Part shown: positions 44,301 to 59,300 of the stretch, piece by piece | How the letters are laid out: each line of letters starts with the position of its first letter | How positions within the stretch are numbered: position 1 is the first letter of the stretch | Made by a program: the position numbers and the translations under genes | The notes under the pieces: generated by a model | What the model saw: only the letters and a program-made list of their open reading frames with translations | Databases searched by the model: none | What the model was told of the DNA's origin: nothing | Assembly: GCA_015146655.1 (NCBI GenBank) | Contig: VKHL01000002.1 | Location: 248,001-312,000 of the forward strand | Length of the DNA: 64,000 bases | Origin: Ochromonas danica | Taxonomy: Eukaryota; Sar; Chrysophyceae; Chromulinales; Chromulinaceae | Direction: 5' to 3'

Positions 44301-47300
44301 ATGCATCTCCTTCAACCACAATAGCCTTATTGGCGACAAGTTTCACGACTGTTAGCGGGGTATTTGGAGATAAAGAGAAGGTAATAGTGCTTCCCAACGC
44401 CAAAACCCCAAAGTACGAAGACTCTAGAGTCAACAGATAAGGAGAAGTGCTTGAATTGATCATTGCACGGAAAGGTAGGGGTTGACTTGAAAGAGCTGGC
44501 AACGCAGATAAAGCATTTGCAAGACTTTCGGCGTCAATTCCAAATGGGAAGCATGTGGTGTTACTAAATAATGTACTATTGAACGGAGACTGAACTTTTA
44601 GCTGGAACATTCCTCCATTGTCAACAAAACCATCATTAACATTCAATCTAACTTCCTGGATTTCAGTATAACCACCTTCCACCGCCGTAACGGAGGAAAC
44701 ATTACTTCCTGGAGCCAAACCAGGCACAGAAGAATTAGCTGGATTCGAATCAATACAGCCATTAGCCACTTCCAGATCATTGAGGTCACCCAACACCGAC
44801 GTGCCATAGAAGTAGAAAGAGTAGACGTATGAAAAGAGCGTCGGGTCTGAGCGTCGAGTAACGATAAGTTGATCACGGCCAATCAATGAATAACTTTCAA
44901 AGCTTGCTTGCAACTCCATTGCGGGTGTAATATCACCTCCAGCTGAGCGCCAGATACAAGAACTAACGATATCTTCGCGATTAAATCTGAGAATTAAGTA
45001 AAATCCACCGCAAGTTCCATAGTTGTCAGCACAAGATACCGAAATTGTTTTCACCTCTGCACCTGTCTTCATCACACCGTACGTGTCCGCACCCAATCTC
45101 AAGCTTTCGCCAGGCAACAACAGTTCACTTTCACTTGATTGACCAAGGAGGTACAAAAGCGGACTTCCAGACTCAACACTAGCCGCATTAAAGAAACTTG
45201 CACCATCCATGGAGGTTTGGGTATTGGGATCGCTTTCGTTACCACCACCAATTCGAATAAGATCACCTGAAGTCAATAATTCGCGAATATCTGGGGGATT
45301 AATCCCATTTGTACTAGCGGAATATTGAACTGTCAATGTTTGTGAATCTCTTGACGATGAAACATAAACTCCAGGGATTTGCTGCATCAATCGATAGCTG
45401 CCTTGAGTATCAACAGTACCAACTGACGGCAATGATTGTAACAAATATTTGACACCTAAAGCCTGTTGATCATATTTGATATTACAGGTATCAGTAGAAT
45501 TGAATGTAAGTCGGAAAGAACCATCAATTGGATTGCTGCCATCTTGATATGTGAGTGCTACCGCTTGAGCGTTGGTTCCAAACAAGCTAACCCCGGCTTC
45601 ATATCGAACACTCAGAGGATCAATATTACCCGAGCCAGGAGGAAATGAAAATCCATCGTAAGCTCCTGTATTTTTAAGGAAATAGACTCGCCATTCATAT
45701 CCACCAACGGTGCCGGGATCAACTTTGACACTGCCCCATCCGCCGGATTGCGGTGAAGGATACTCAAAACGATAAACATGGACTTTTCCAACGGTAGTAA
45801 ACTCTTCCAGCTTATGCTGCAATCTAATGTCTGATTCATCGCAAGACACATTTCGTGGTCCATATGGATTATTCAGGTCAACAGTAAACTGACCAGACAA
45901 ACCTTCAGATCCTTTGATCAATTCATACACCTCAGGTCGATAAACAACACCATCTGTTGCGGCGCCCTGGGTAACCATCAATAGTGGAATATCGCCTGCA
46001 CCAGGAGGAATTTCTCCCGGGTTGTATACAAATTGAATGCGATATTCAACAACACCGTATTTTCCAATCACCAATCGAGTAACGTTGACTTTTCTTGAGC
46101 TGATTGATTCCAAATAACTCTTAAGAGAATGACTTCCCTCAGCCGCCACATTCCACTTAAGGCTTGCAACACTTGGCGTGTCACCACTAACATAGAATGC
46201 AGTAAAGTTCCCTCTTTGCACAACCCCATTTTGGACACCAGCTTGGAGAGCTGTCATGCCATATATTGCTCCGCGCCTTACCACCTCCGTACTCACTGTC
46301 CATTGAGATAAGGTCACATTTGAGCATTTATGAACAGAAAGTTGGTGATGATATCCTTCATCGAAGAAATAAATTGTATAAACTTTCCCATTTCTTGCAT
46401 TCACAGTGTCAGTGCCTTCAGCAACAAGAACACCACGAGAACCATCGCGAGGGCTCAAGGCGCTGATGTTGGATTGCAATGCGATTTGTACGTAAGATGC
46501 AGAAGAATGAACGGGGATACAGTTGGTATGATTCTTCATCGTCGTGTTGTCATAATATTGAATCATGAAAGACTCCAAACCGAAATTACCATCATAATTG
46601 GGATTATCAATGTAAATTCTTTGAACTGATTTGGAACCAGGAGGTTCAGCGGTAGCAGGACTATCACCTGTAAGAATTGTGATCATGGAACAGTTATATA
46701 AACTTCTATTCATCGGTGATATACACTCGCCGGAAAGACTGCCCTTAACAAATCCAAGGGAAGGTACATTTCCAGGAGAATTACATAGGTTGTAGTAACT
46801 GTCACGTTGTTCACAATCATTTCCAAATTGACCAATGGAGGAACTTTTGTCCCGTAAGAAGGTAATGAACCACGTGTAACCTCCATTGTTAGGATCAACG
46901 GCCGAACGTTCCACATGAATATCACCCACATTGGCTAAAGCTTGCAATTTTTCTTGTAAAGAAGTTCCGTCACCGCCAGATTCGCTTGCATTCGCAAATG
47001 CATTGTGTATGATAATACCAGTTCTGAGAGAGGATCTCACATTGATTACCGCACTGTTGGTTGTGTCCAAAGTCAAATAGAAACCACCAGACAGGGGAGG
47101 TGTACCAGAGACAACTTCTTCAACAAGACATCCATCAGCAGGTAAAACACCGTTTGTGACTCCTAGAGAACCAGAAGAGCAAACAATCAATGGTTGATTA
47201 CCAACATTCTTACCCCAAGCCTTAGAATAGCCACTTGGCCACACATCAGCCCAACTTGTTGCAGAACCAATCCAGTTTCCATCGATATATGTATCATTCC

Positions 47301-50300
47301 TCGTGGTGGGATCCACCCACTTGTTTGAAGCAAAAGTAATAACCCAAACGTAACCAGCCACTTGGGTAGAAGGTGTTCGCATTGGTCCACTACGAGTAAC
47401 TTTCACCCTTGAAGGAGAAATGGACGGTAAGTCATTCAAGTATTGCTCAACGACCACTTCACTAGCATCGTAAGGAATAGCACCGGTCGCATAACCATTG
47501 AAAATAAGCTGGAATGTTCCTTGCAATTGCGCACCTTTAACGGCTTCTTCAATATCAATTCCAACATTAACAACGTACGTTCCAAGAACACACACAGATG
47601 AATCAACACATAATACACCAATGGCCCTGGAAGTGCTGGCAGTTGCAGTTGCGTAAAGAGCAGTTGTATCAGCAACCATCATTGGCATATCACCACCTAC
47701 TGACTCTCCAGTAAACTGAATGCTGTAGGTATAGCCCATAACATCGTTGGGCTCTGCAGATCTTGTCACATTCACTAAGCTTTGACCATCAAATAGCTCA
47801 ACAAATTTATTTTGCAGATCAGCAGCGCTATAGGCTTGTCCATTCACATTTGTAACGGGGATGAAGGCTGATGTTGAATTGAAGATGTTGCCAGTGGTAT
47901 CAACAACTGTTAAACCATAGGTTCCAGAAACCTGGTTGCCATCAACAGCCGTGCCCGGATCATCCATAGACAAAAGATGATGCTGTCCGCCTATTTCTAA
48001 AGTCACATTGGTAGTTGAAGTTCCATTCAATGAGATATTATAGTTCATAAGTGGCAGATCACCATTCCTCTCAACGAAAGTAATGGTCCATAGATATCCT
48101 CCACTCCAGCGAATTTGATTGCTGGGAGTATAAGCTACTCTGGAAACATCCACAGACCCGAAGAAAATCTGTGCGGATAGGAAAGTTGCCAAGCTATCTG
48201 CATCTATATTCCAGGGCACAGCCGACGCAGTGTAATTGTGAGGAACACCAACGTAAACATGAGGATATGACATTCCAAGACTTAAGGAGCCAGAAATTAG
48301 AGATCCAGCCCGTACTTCATGGACATTACATACAGCACCAGAAACAGAATTAGTGCCAGCCAGACTTGAAGTATCGCAAATCATCATGGGGACATCGCCG
48401 TTTTGCATGTGAAATGTAATGGACCAACGATAACCTACGTATGCTGTACTGGGAATGTAGAAACTTCGTGACACTTCAATAGAAAGAGGGTTTGTATTAA
48501 TAACATCAGATAAGGCCCGAAGCTTCGTTTTAATATCAAGAGAAACCATTTCAGGTGTGATGGCACTTGTTGTGTACTGTCTTGCATATCTACATGCTTC
48601 ACTGACACCCTGAGCATCTGTTGGATCCGAGTAGAATACACCAACTTCGGCATTAGCAACAAAAAGTGTATCCGAAACAGATCTTAAAGAAGAGCTGACA
48701 AAGACAGGAGATATCAAAAATGTAGACGCGCCAGTTTGCGAAACAATTTGATGATAGCTGTTTTTCAACCTGATAAACTGATAAAGAGAACCCGAGGGCA
48801 GTGTACCTGTGATTGTGTTTCCTATAGTACTTGAACTAGAAGAGCCCACAGAAACATTGACTGAGGTAGTCTTGCTTTCGCAAGTATATGTTAACGACAC
48901 ATATCCATCAGGTTGATTACCTTGAGTTGTAACAGTAGCAACACCTGTCTGAGTGACTAAACCCACATTATATGTTGTACCCGACGTAGTATAAGTTGAC
49001 TGCATTTGGGCACCACTGATGGAATAGGTCACATTGGTAAAGAGGATCTTGAGAGCGGGAATCTTCCCTCTAAGAGTATTTCCGACAAAGGTTATGTCGT
49101 AAGACATCATGTATGCACCTGTAGAGCCAGCCGACAAAGTCTCTGATGTTTTTGATACAGTAACACAATTACCTTGAGGATCCATCATGAATGATTGCGT
49201 GCCATCTCCAGTAATGTTGCACAGCTGATACTGTAAGGCTAACGCCGAGCTGCCGAATGGGATATAGTCAGTCAAGCACGTGGAAGACGAGCAAGCATAT
49301 CCAGTCATATTATAGTATTCTAAAGCTGCAACGCACCAGTTACTATCCGGAACAGAAGAATCTCTTCCACACTGATTAGGATCGAACTGCAGTCTATAAT
49401 AACCTTGGAAATGAGCTTCAATAGACGAGCAAGATGATCCAACAGTGCACCCAGTAGTATCAATATTGCTGACAATAACTCCAATATTTTGGACGGCATT
49501 TACTCGAGGAGAAATAACCTCAACAAGCTGAATTTCTGGCAAGTCTAGAGTGTGCGTCTGTACCAACTGTACCTCATTCACATCTGTACCAACGAGCTCA
49601 ATGGTTTGTATTTCATCTATATCTTGGGCATTCGTTGTTATACGCTGAACTTCATTAGTCACATCATCGCAAGTGGTGGTGACTGTTTGTATTTCATCCA
49701 AACCATTTACCTCCGTGCGCACAATCTGAACTTCATTGGATACCTCAGTTAGTACCCGCAAAGCCTGCACCTCCATAACAACTTGTTGCTCCACAGCCAC
49801 TGTTTGCACTTCTTTCACCATTGGTAAATCAATCACATCATACCCTGAGAAGTCTTCAGTCGTAGTATAATGAAGTCTATATTTTTCCAATGTGACACCC
49901 CCATCTCGCGATGGATAGTTCCAAGTGGCAAGCAACTGCGTTGCATTGATGGAGAGGAGTTGCAAGTTTGTCGGCGAAAGAGGCGGCTCATCTGAAGTGT
50001 AGATAGGATTTTGAGCATAACCAGGTGACCCCCCACCTTGGCCGTTAAAAGCAGTCACTCTGATATAATAAGGAACATTCGGACTGAGAACTAGCTGGCT
50101 CTTGCCAGTTATAATATTCCTGCCACCAATCTGATAACTTATAGCTGCAGGATCATACAAAGTAATCTGCTCCGCAGGTGTGCCGAAATCCGAGCGGCTA
50201 TCCCATTCGACGATGTAATGAGTTACAGGGGTTCCGCCATTGCCTCCATAAGCACAATCAACTGTATCTGGCGCAATCCAAGAAACAAGTATTCCTCTCT

Positions 50301-53300
50301 CATCTGTTGGTATCGCTTTAACAGACAATGGAGGGCCCGGTGGAAGAACTGAACCAGTAGTAGAAGAAGGGGTGGGATAAGCCGCCACAGACCAGTCAAA
50401 CCCATTATAGGCAGAAACACGAGCAAATCTGGGAATAGTCGACGAGGATGGGACGATATCAATTGTATAACAAAATACAGATTGTCCACTGGTCACAACG
50501 AGCTCACGTTTAGTACCAGAAACATTGACATTCTTGAAATCTGAGGAAATATCCCATTCAACCCTGTATTTTACGACTGGAGCCCCACCAGTAAAAGAAG
50601 GCTGATACCATACTAATTTCAATTGCGACATTGACAACGCAAAGAATGAAACATTTTTCGGTGAAGAAGGGGCAGTTTGGGGAGCAAGTTGAGCAGGGGA
50701 AGAGATTGAAGGATACGAAGACCCTGCGGAGTTCACAGCTCTCACTCTCACTTGATACGAACGCCCAGTTTGCAATCCAGAAATATTGTATGAAAGAGAA
50801 GAAGACGAAAGAGTAGCAATTGAATAATCATCAGGAAGTGCACCATGTGTAAGGACAGAAACTTGGGCTCGGGCAAATGGTCCACTGAGAGCGGCGTCAT
50901 TCACGGTCATGTCCTGAACATTCCCCATTTCAGATAAGAATGTTACCTGCCAATCAAAGCCGTAACCATTCCGGTATCTAACTACATCGACCTCCCCAAT
51001 AGTGTACAATCGCTCCAACATGGCCTTCATACCAAATGCAGATATGTCATGTTCAATTGGCGGCGTCGTTGCTCCATTGAAACTGACTCTAAACGTGCCA
51101 GATAAAGGTGCCACACCATTTCGAATCGTTGTGACCTTAACAATGGGATTCGTTCCGGCCCAATTATCAGACGAGCGAGCTGAGAGCTGAGGAACATCAC
51201 CAATCAAACCTGTAAATGTCACATCCCAAGAATAGCCATAAGACCACACATAGACATTGACATTTTTTGTAGTTACAATTCCGAATGCTTTGTCCAGCAC
51301 AATAGTGCTGGAATTAACGCTCTGAATTGTAAATTGCTGATTAGAGATCCAGATTATACTTCCAACCATGAGGCTATTAGCCGAGCCGCTGGCAATGGTC
51401 ACAAAATTATATGCAGCTGAACCATTAACAGTAAGTCCAGGAACAACAATACGCGATAATTGCCGCGAAACATCAACAAACCCAACATTGGGCAAACGAG
51501 CAAGATGTTGTGCCACCGAGTCCTCTCCATCAGCATTTGCATTCCACCGGATATTTTCAGTTGATAGATTCTGAAATTGTAGTTTGAAATAGCCAGCAAG
51601 GTTATTCTCGTCTGACTCAACTGTAACCCGTTGAATTTCAGATAAAGATGAAGTAGAAGAAGTGGTAATAGTTTGCACTTCAGGAATGGGCGGGCTGCTA
51701 TAAGATTCTATCGAAAATGCTGTAATGGTCGGATCAATATCAATCTCCCAGGTTACCAAAAGAGATGTCGCAGAAGATACTGATAACACAACGTTTCTAG
51801 CAGGCAAAGGCTGCCCCACAGGAATAGCAGAGACCAAAGATGACTGCGGCGAGTATCCACGATTATTGTAAGCGGTCAATCGAACGTATTGTGGAATGTT
51901 CCTTGATAAACCGGAGAGTTCAAAATAAAGAGGATGTGTTCCTTTAACTAACTCGAACACGTCCACAGTAGCAGATGTTACCGGAGATAAATCGTTGCTT
52001 TCGACGATCAATGGTGGTAAATTACCTGCTCCCTGAACCACTTCTTTTCTCATGTTCGTGAAAGTGATAGTCCAGGCATACAGACGTTTCGAGCTTGACA
52101 GTATCTCTCTCTTGACCTTTACAGTGAAGATAGTGGGTAATTGCTCTAACTTCTGTTTGAAAGAAATGGCTGATTCATTGAAGAAGATAGCAGGAGTTTT
52201 ATATCCCATCATACTCAGCACGAACGATCCACTGACAGATGAAAGCGCTTGCGTTCGAACAGTTTGAACTTCATTGGTATATTGGCCAGGAACAATATCA
52301 GCAAAACCTTTCACAAATTCGTGAACTTCAATCTGAGCGTCATCACCCAGCAACATAGAACCATCAGGAATCATCAAGCCAATATCGCCTTTGTAGCCTG
52401 AGAAGGTAACTTGCCACTTGAATCCGCGCATCCAAGCCTGACGAGACACAACCACAGGATGAATTGCCACAGTTTGAATCCCCAGTAACTCGTTGATTAC
52501 AGCTTGTAAATCAAAAGCAGCAATATCATGCGCTAGAGGAGCCGAAGTACGTCCGCCCAGAGTTAATGAAAATGTGCCCCCTCTCAACTTTACGTTATCA
52601 CCCGAACGATAGCTTGTGGTGAGTACCTGAATTTCAGGTATATTTGCAATCTCAATACCGCGATAACTAGGTGAAGAAGGATCGAGCTCAGGAGATTGCG
52701 CCGTTTCAAGAAGATAGGTTACTATAGGCAACCCCCCATCGTTGATAGGAGGAAGATACGATAGAGACAATGAACTTTCTGAGTGATACTGGCCAAGAAC
52801 AACACTCTGAGGCAGACCGGCAATTGCACCATATTCCGGCGTAGTTACAACAATCGCATTCGATGTTTCCGAGATACCAACGTTATTGAAGCTAATCATG
52901 CTCAGAGCATAGCTTTGGTTATTGTTCAAAGCAGTAATCCTACTAGAGAAGTCTGAGGTCAACTGTGCTTCGCGGACGGTATCTTGCACAACTGAGAGAT
53001 CAACTTCATCATAGAACAAGACAGTCAGATCAGGGATAGCTTCGTATCCATAAGTCCCCCAGAATGTCACCGTGTACAAATAGCCAAATGACCAAAATTC
53101 CGAAGACCCATCACCATTGCGTTCAACTGTAACCCTGTCAAGACTGAGCAGATTCTCAAGAGCAGTTTTCCAATCCTCTGCCATCGCACCATAAGTAAAA
53201 TTACCCACGAACTCATTCCCCAAAAATAAGCTGTACTTTGGAGTTGACGCTTCAACAGTTTGTGCAATATCTAATGACTCCGCACGGAATGCCACTGTTT

Positions 53301-56300
53301 GAACCTCAGCCAGCCCACCCAATCGGAATGTACCGGGCTTAACACCATCTTCACGATGAGTGAACAAAACAACATCAGTGCCCTTCCAATCATCTTCCAC
53401 AGTGACCCTTAACGTCCCAAAAGATCCGAGGTACTCTTTAAAAATAATAGCTCTCTCACGACCAAAACCATTCTTGAAGGCTGTGGCGGCCTCAAATCCA
53501 TTCATCAACAACCTTGCATCTACCGAATAACGAGAAGAACCAACAATTCCAGAATCGGCCACTATAGCTAGCTGATAGTCTCCAATCCAAACATAATCCC
53601 CGACAGAGATATCGAAGGCAACTGTCGTATATAAAACTGCAGATGCTTCAAAGATGGCCATGGACGGATAACCATTTTCAACAGACGTTCCTATATATGA
53701 AGAGGCGAGAACATTGCAGTACACAGTAGGATAACCATCGCAAGGAGCGGAAGATACAACAGTATACGAAACACCGCTGATGTAAATCGAACCGGAAGTT
53801 GAAAGAATAGATGTGGTTACCGTTCGATTGGCACCATAAGTAGCGTTGATAATCGTGCTGTACGGAATAATCGACACTACTCCAGGCAGCGGGACTTTGG
53901 AGGGACGGTAAGCACCAACTGAAATATTCAGACTTGCAGTGGTAGAAGCAAACGATGAGTTCATATAAATAAATGTTGCACTGTCAGTGGTATTCATATC
54001 GATGATAAATCCGTTGTATTGCAGACCAGATATACCAATAAAATCACCAACTGCGATGGCGGAAGTGAGATTGCCATCTATCCTCAAACTGCTTGTAGAA
54101 GACCCCACAACAGGGACAGTTGCATTGAACTCTAACGAAGAGTATACCTCATGATCCCGCAATCCAAGAGCAACAACTTTTCCAATCCGTGTCAAGTTAT
54201 GCAATGCATTAATGACTTTGCCATCAGTTGCATCATGCGATAAAGGGATTGTAGATTCATCTTCAAATCTAATAACGAAATGTCCCGAAATGTCATTAAG
54301 GGCAGCAGTTGTTGTAAGATTAAAAACTGGGTACACGCCGACTCCTGCATCACTTCCTATGACAAACTGATCGTCCACTTGCAGAGTTTCCACGTCTCCC
54401 AAATCAACAGGGAAAGTGATTACCCACGCATAACCTTCAAAATAACCATCACGATGAATAAATCGAGTCACAGACACCGGCGCATTTATCAAATTGCTTA
54501 TAGCTTGCTCCACAAGAAACGCAGAAGCATTCACACTGATGGCAGTGGAGCGAACACCCTCATAGTAGACATAAAAGTATCCATCCAAACTGCTCCTGCT
54601 CTCGGCAACGACGGCTTGAACTTCTGTGATGCCATCAATACATGCAGCCTGATCATTAATAGAGACGATGGAGATGACTGCATTTGCATCGGAAGTTGGA
54701 GTACACTGTCTAGGATACAAGGATACGTCCCAAGATTGATGACCATTATCAATATCGCTTAAGCGAAGAATAGGCCATTGCAAGGTCTGGTACACTCCCT
54801 CAAAGAACACGTGGTAATCGCGGAAGACAACATTATCAACTGACCTAGTATGGATTTGAACGAAAACTGTATTTGTATTATTCAGTGACTCCAATGTCCA
54901 ACGCAATTCGTCTGCGGTGGCTAAAAATGAGATGCAAGACGTGGATTCCCCATCCAAAAACAACCGATAATATGCAGTGCTATAGTCTACACCAACGGTC
55001 ATTGGTATAGAGACGACTTGATGACTTCCATACTGACCGATTCTGATCTTGCTGCAACTTGAGTACATCCATTCTCCATTGTAATTCGCAGGAGAAGGAT
55101 TAACAATCGGATTATCGATATTAACAGCAATCCTTTCAGTTAACGATTCAGATGACAGTTGGCTGACATCTATGTGAACCGCACCAAGAGATAAAGGGTC
55201 TACACCAGCATATCCCTGAACAATATATTCATACCCATATGAAGTTGACAACACATTTCTTATAACGTGAACCTTTTGAACTGAATATAACGACTCGAAT
55301 GCAGTTTCAACCGTTTCAGCATCAGCAGCCCAAGGAAGAAGAGTAGTGCGACTCGTATGGTAAATAATTCGCCAATATCCGCAAGTATCGTTACCTGCCA
55401 AGTTCTCAATTCTAAATCGCAGCATGACATTTGCTTCATCAAAGCTAATCGAAAAGTTGGTGGTATATTGCACCATGATACGTTCAACATTCCCACCAGA
55501 AGTATCAGCTGGCAAGAAGAAACTCAACTCGGCTTGATTTTGAGACGTGGGAACAGCACTTGCCACAACTGGAGCTGCGGGCTTTCCTACAAGTTGGAAA
55601 TTCATAGGAACAACTCCTTCACCCATATTCTGCACATTCAGAGTGGAAACACCATCGCCCATTTCATTTGAAGCAAAGAGCTTGACACTGTAATTATGAC
55701 CGGCTTGAAGCTCTCCAATTGGCTGAACATGCGACAACGGCACACCTTTGACTTCTTCCACGACTGAATAGGACCAAACAGTGTAAAAACTTGATTGCAA
55801 GTTCGAATGAGGATAAGGATAAATGACCATATCTGGAATATCCCCATCTGCACTTAAGAAGGTAATCAACCATTTGTATCCGATAAAGTTGGCAGCAGAG
55901 TCGGTCAAAATTTGACGCTGCACAGCAACATTTCCAATCGTTGACAATGATTCCAATTTGTTCTTCAAATCAACTGCTGTTTCATCGACGCGTACAAACA
56001 CCGCACTGCCAGAGTTATTAAACTCAACAGAGAATCCTCCAAACAATAAGCCGGAGCTGTGATTGACTGATATCGACTGAACTTCTCTAATCAAAGTTGA
56101 AACGCTGGCGGAAGCAACAATATTATCAAAAGACGGTTGCACACCAGCTTGAACGATTGAGGAGGAAATATGATGGTCATTACCAACAGAAAATAAAATC
56201 TGCTTATCATTTGCAAGAACAAACGAACCAGTCGAGAAAGTGGGAACGACAGATAATGATACAACACTATCCTGCTTCAAAATTGAGATTTGAGAGGTGA

Positions 56301-59300
56301 AAGCCCATCGAGAGCTATTGGTGAGATATCTAAACATATAGGGACTGCCCAGTTTGCGATACAGACGTCTTCCAGCCACATAACTATCCGACACGTAGCG
56401 ACCATTCAAGTCTGATTCTGCAAGTCCAGAAACATCAATAGCTGTACTCACTACTGAACGAACGCTTAAGCAAGGCTCTGTCGACAAGCAAGCTGTCGAA
56501 GGACCATTCAGGGACGTAAACCTGACTTTCCAAACATACTCATCATACAATGTGGGCCCAAAACGTTCAATTTCAACCGACCCAATTTCTGGATGAGCTT
56601 GAAGAGCCGATTTCAATTCATAGGTCTGAACATCATATGGAACAATTAGATCCTTTTGGCGATATATTTGAATCGTATAATTGCTATCAATGGCAACCGT
56701 TTCATTGAAGGTCAGGATAGTGCCAGTAACGGTCGCAACATGAAGAACCTGTTTCTCTGCAACATTGCATGATCCCTTAGACCCGCGCGCAATCATCAAG
56801 AGATCCCCAACAGCGACTTCCAATGTCAAATCTACATTTACAGTGATACTACCATTGATATGAAGATAACCGGCACATAGAAGAGTTTCCTGCACAAAGA
56901 TCGTTTCGCTTGAAATTGGATGAACATTGTATGGGAAAAAAGTTGCCGAAGCGCCATCTACTTCCTCAATGCATAAAATCTCGTCACCAATCATAATTTC
57001 AGATCCTGGAGCTAGCATATGAGAAATGGATTCTGAGGCGGCCAACACGCGCTGACCAGCCACAACTGATCCATAGAGAGGGTTCATGCTATTTTCACCA
57101 AATACCATCTTAACAAAATTCCCTTTAAAGCCATATCTTATATCAAAGGCACCAGATATTGCCGATTTTGACGATGTCGAAACTGAATAAATCTCATCGA
57201 CATCAGATTGAAGCCCATCAACAGCGGTAGAAAATTGGATGGTGGCATTATTGTGGTTCTCACACCACGAATCCAAACGCAACCCAACTGTATTCCCATA
57301 CGAACTATCAAAAATAGCATCAAATACCTGCGTACTAGGCGACGAGGACATTGTCGATAACTGGACCTGAACCAAATCAAAGGAGGGCAACTCCTGCAGT
57401 AAATATGAAAATGTAAGTGCATTCACAGAGAGTGGAATACAACGAGTGACACCGAGTCCATCAGAAACCTTAAACGATCCTGTAAACTGTGCAGAGACAT
57501 CAGAGATGGTGATTCTAATAATTTTGTTCTGACCCTCGGCTAAACTCAACGAGTAGGAAAGAAGCGGTAAACCATTTGAACCTTCTGGTCGTACCATAGG
57601 ACCAATCCAATCAAGAGAAACGGTACTGCTATTCAATACCGTAAGAAGGGAAGTTCCCGGCTGTACTGGTGTGGAGGCCGAAAACGAAGAACTAGGATGC
57701 GAGGGATAATCCAAATAGCGATATTCTGAGCAAACGGTATCGTTTACGAACACATAGCACCTTCTCGATCGAATGAAGTAAGACTGTCCAGGAACTAAAT
57801 GATCAATAACCAAAGGCGAGGAGCAGTTGCCACTGAAAGTAATGCTTCGTAGTACTTCAGTTTGATTTGGAGAACATGGAGAAGATCCACAACTCGAAAA
57901 GAAAGACGCCGTCGTGTCAATATCTAACACGATGAACGTATTACTTGCAACCGATGAAGAACAGCTTGCATCCAACAAAACTTGGAGGTCTGTGGCTGTA
58001 GAACGAGTGGTGTTTACCACATCAGCAGGATTAGGCCATAAATCGAGCCCATATGGCCAATAAGGATATGCATTGGGAAATGCAAAAGATGAACTTCCCA
58101 CACTATTCACTGCTCCTACTCGCACATAAAACCCACTATTCACAGAATTTGGAATATCGCCACCGGCAAAACTAACAGAATATTGTGCCACACCGCGAAC
58201 AAACTGTTCGCGTCCTTTTCTCACCTCGGTCATCCTGCCTGGGCTAACAGATAAATTTGGAATATCTCCAAGAGAACTGTAGAACTGCAATTCGAACACA
58301 GAAGCTACACAACCACAGTGACCTGACCCAATACTCGTCACACCAACATAACCCAGCTCTAAAGAAAGCAATGCAGTTGCCAATTCAGCAACAGATGGAT
58401 TGGGAGAAATCGACACATTTACTGAGCCGAGACCAAGCGTGGTGGTCGCACCATCACATATACAAAGATGTTGAATCTCAACAACAGAATGAGCAAACAC
58501 GGTAGTCAGACCATCCGAATTGCAGCCGATGGTGGCTGAGTGATTGACAGGGCCACATGATTGCAAATAATCTCCATACGCATTAAGACGATGTCCAAAT
58601 CGAGAAGAATATGCACTGAGATACTCATCAGTCTGCTCTCCCGGCCATACAACGTCAACAAAGGTGATCATCCACGTGTATCCTCTATCATCACCACAAT
58701 TGTTCATTCCTTTCTCTTTGGAGCAAATAAGATCACGTTTCACATCTACAGTTTTGATTGTTGATAATTGTTCCAAAGCCAGTTTCATGCCATGAGCACT
58801 AATATTATAGTCAAGCTCTTCAGTACGTTGGTTCATGAAAGAAAGAACAAATGTTCCGCCAGGAGTATAATTAGCCGGAGACATAACGGAGACGACTTGC
58901 ACATCTGCGCGTAAGGACGAATCTGTGGACAGAATAGTCTTTCCTATTAATGGGGTCGAACCAGAACCCGAATCAAATTCGATTGTTTTATCTATTTGGA
59001 CCATGAATTCTGATACTGGCTGCCCTCCATCAAAATTGGGTGCGTTGAATTCAACTGTGAATCCACCATCGAACAAGGGATAAATTCGAACCGAGCGCGG
59101 TGAATTAGGTGTTTGGTCGGAAGGCTGTTTACTGACAGGAGACGACAGCAGAGCTGGGCCAATACCATACTTGTTAATAGCCGAGATGGAGAAGAAGTAA
59201 TTCACGCCAGATAGAAGATTATCAATCACATATTCACCTACAGGATAGCTGGAAGCCGCTCCGCCAACACGCGCAATCATGTTAACATCATTGACGTACA

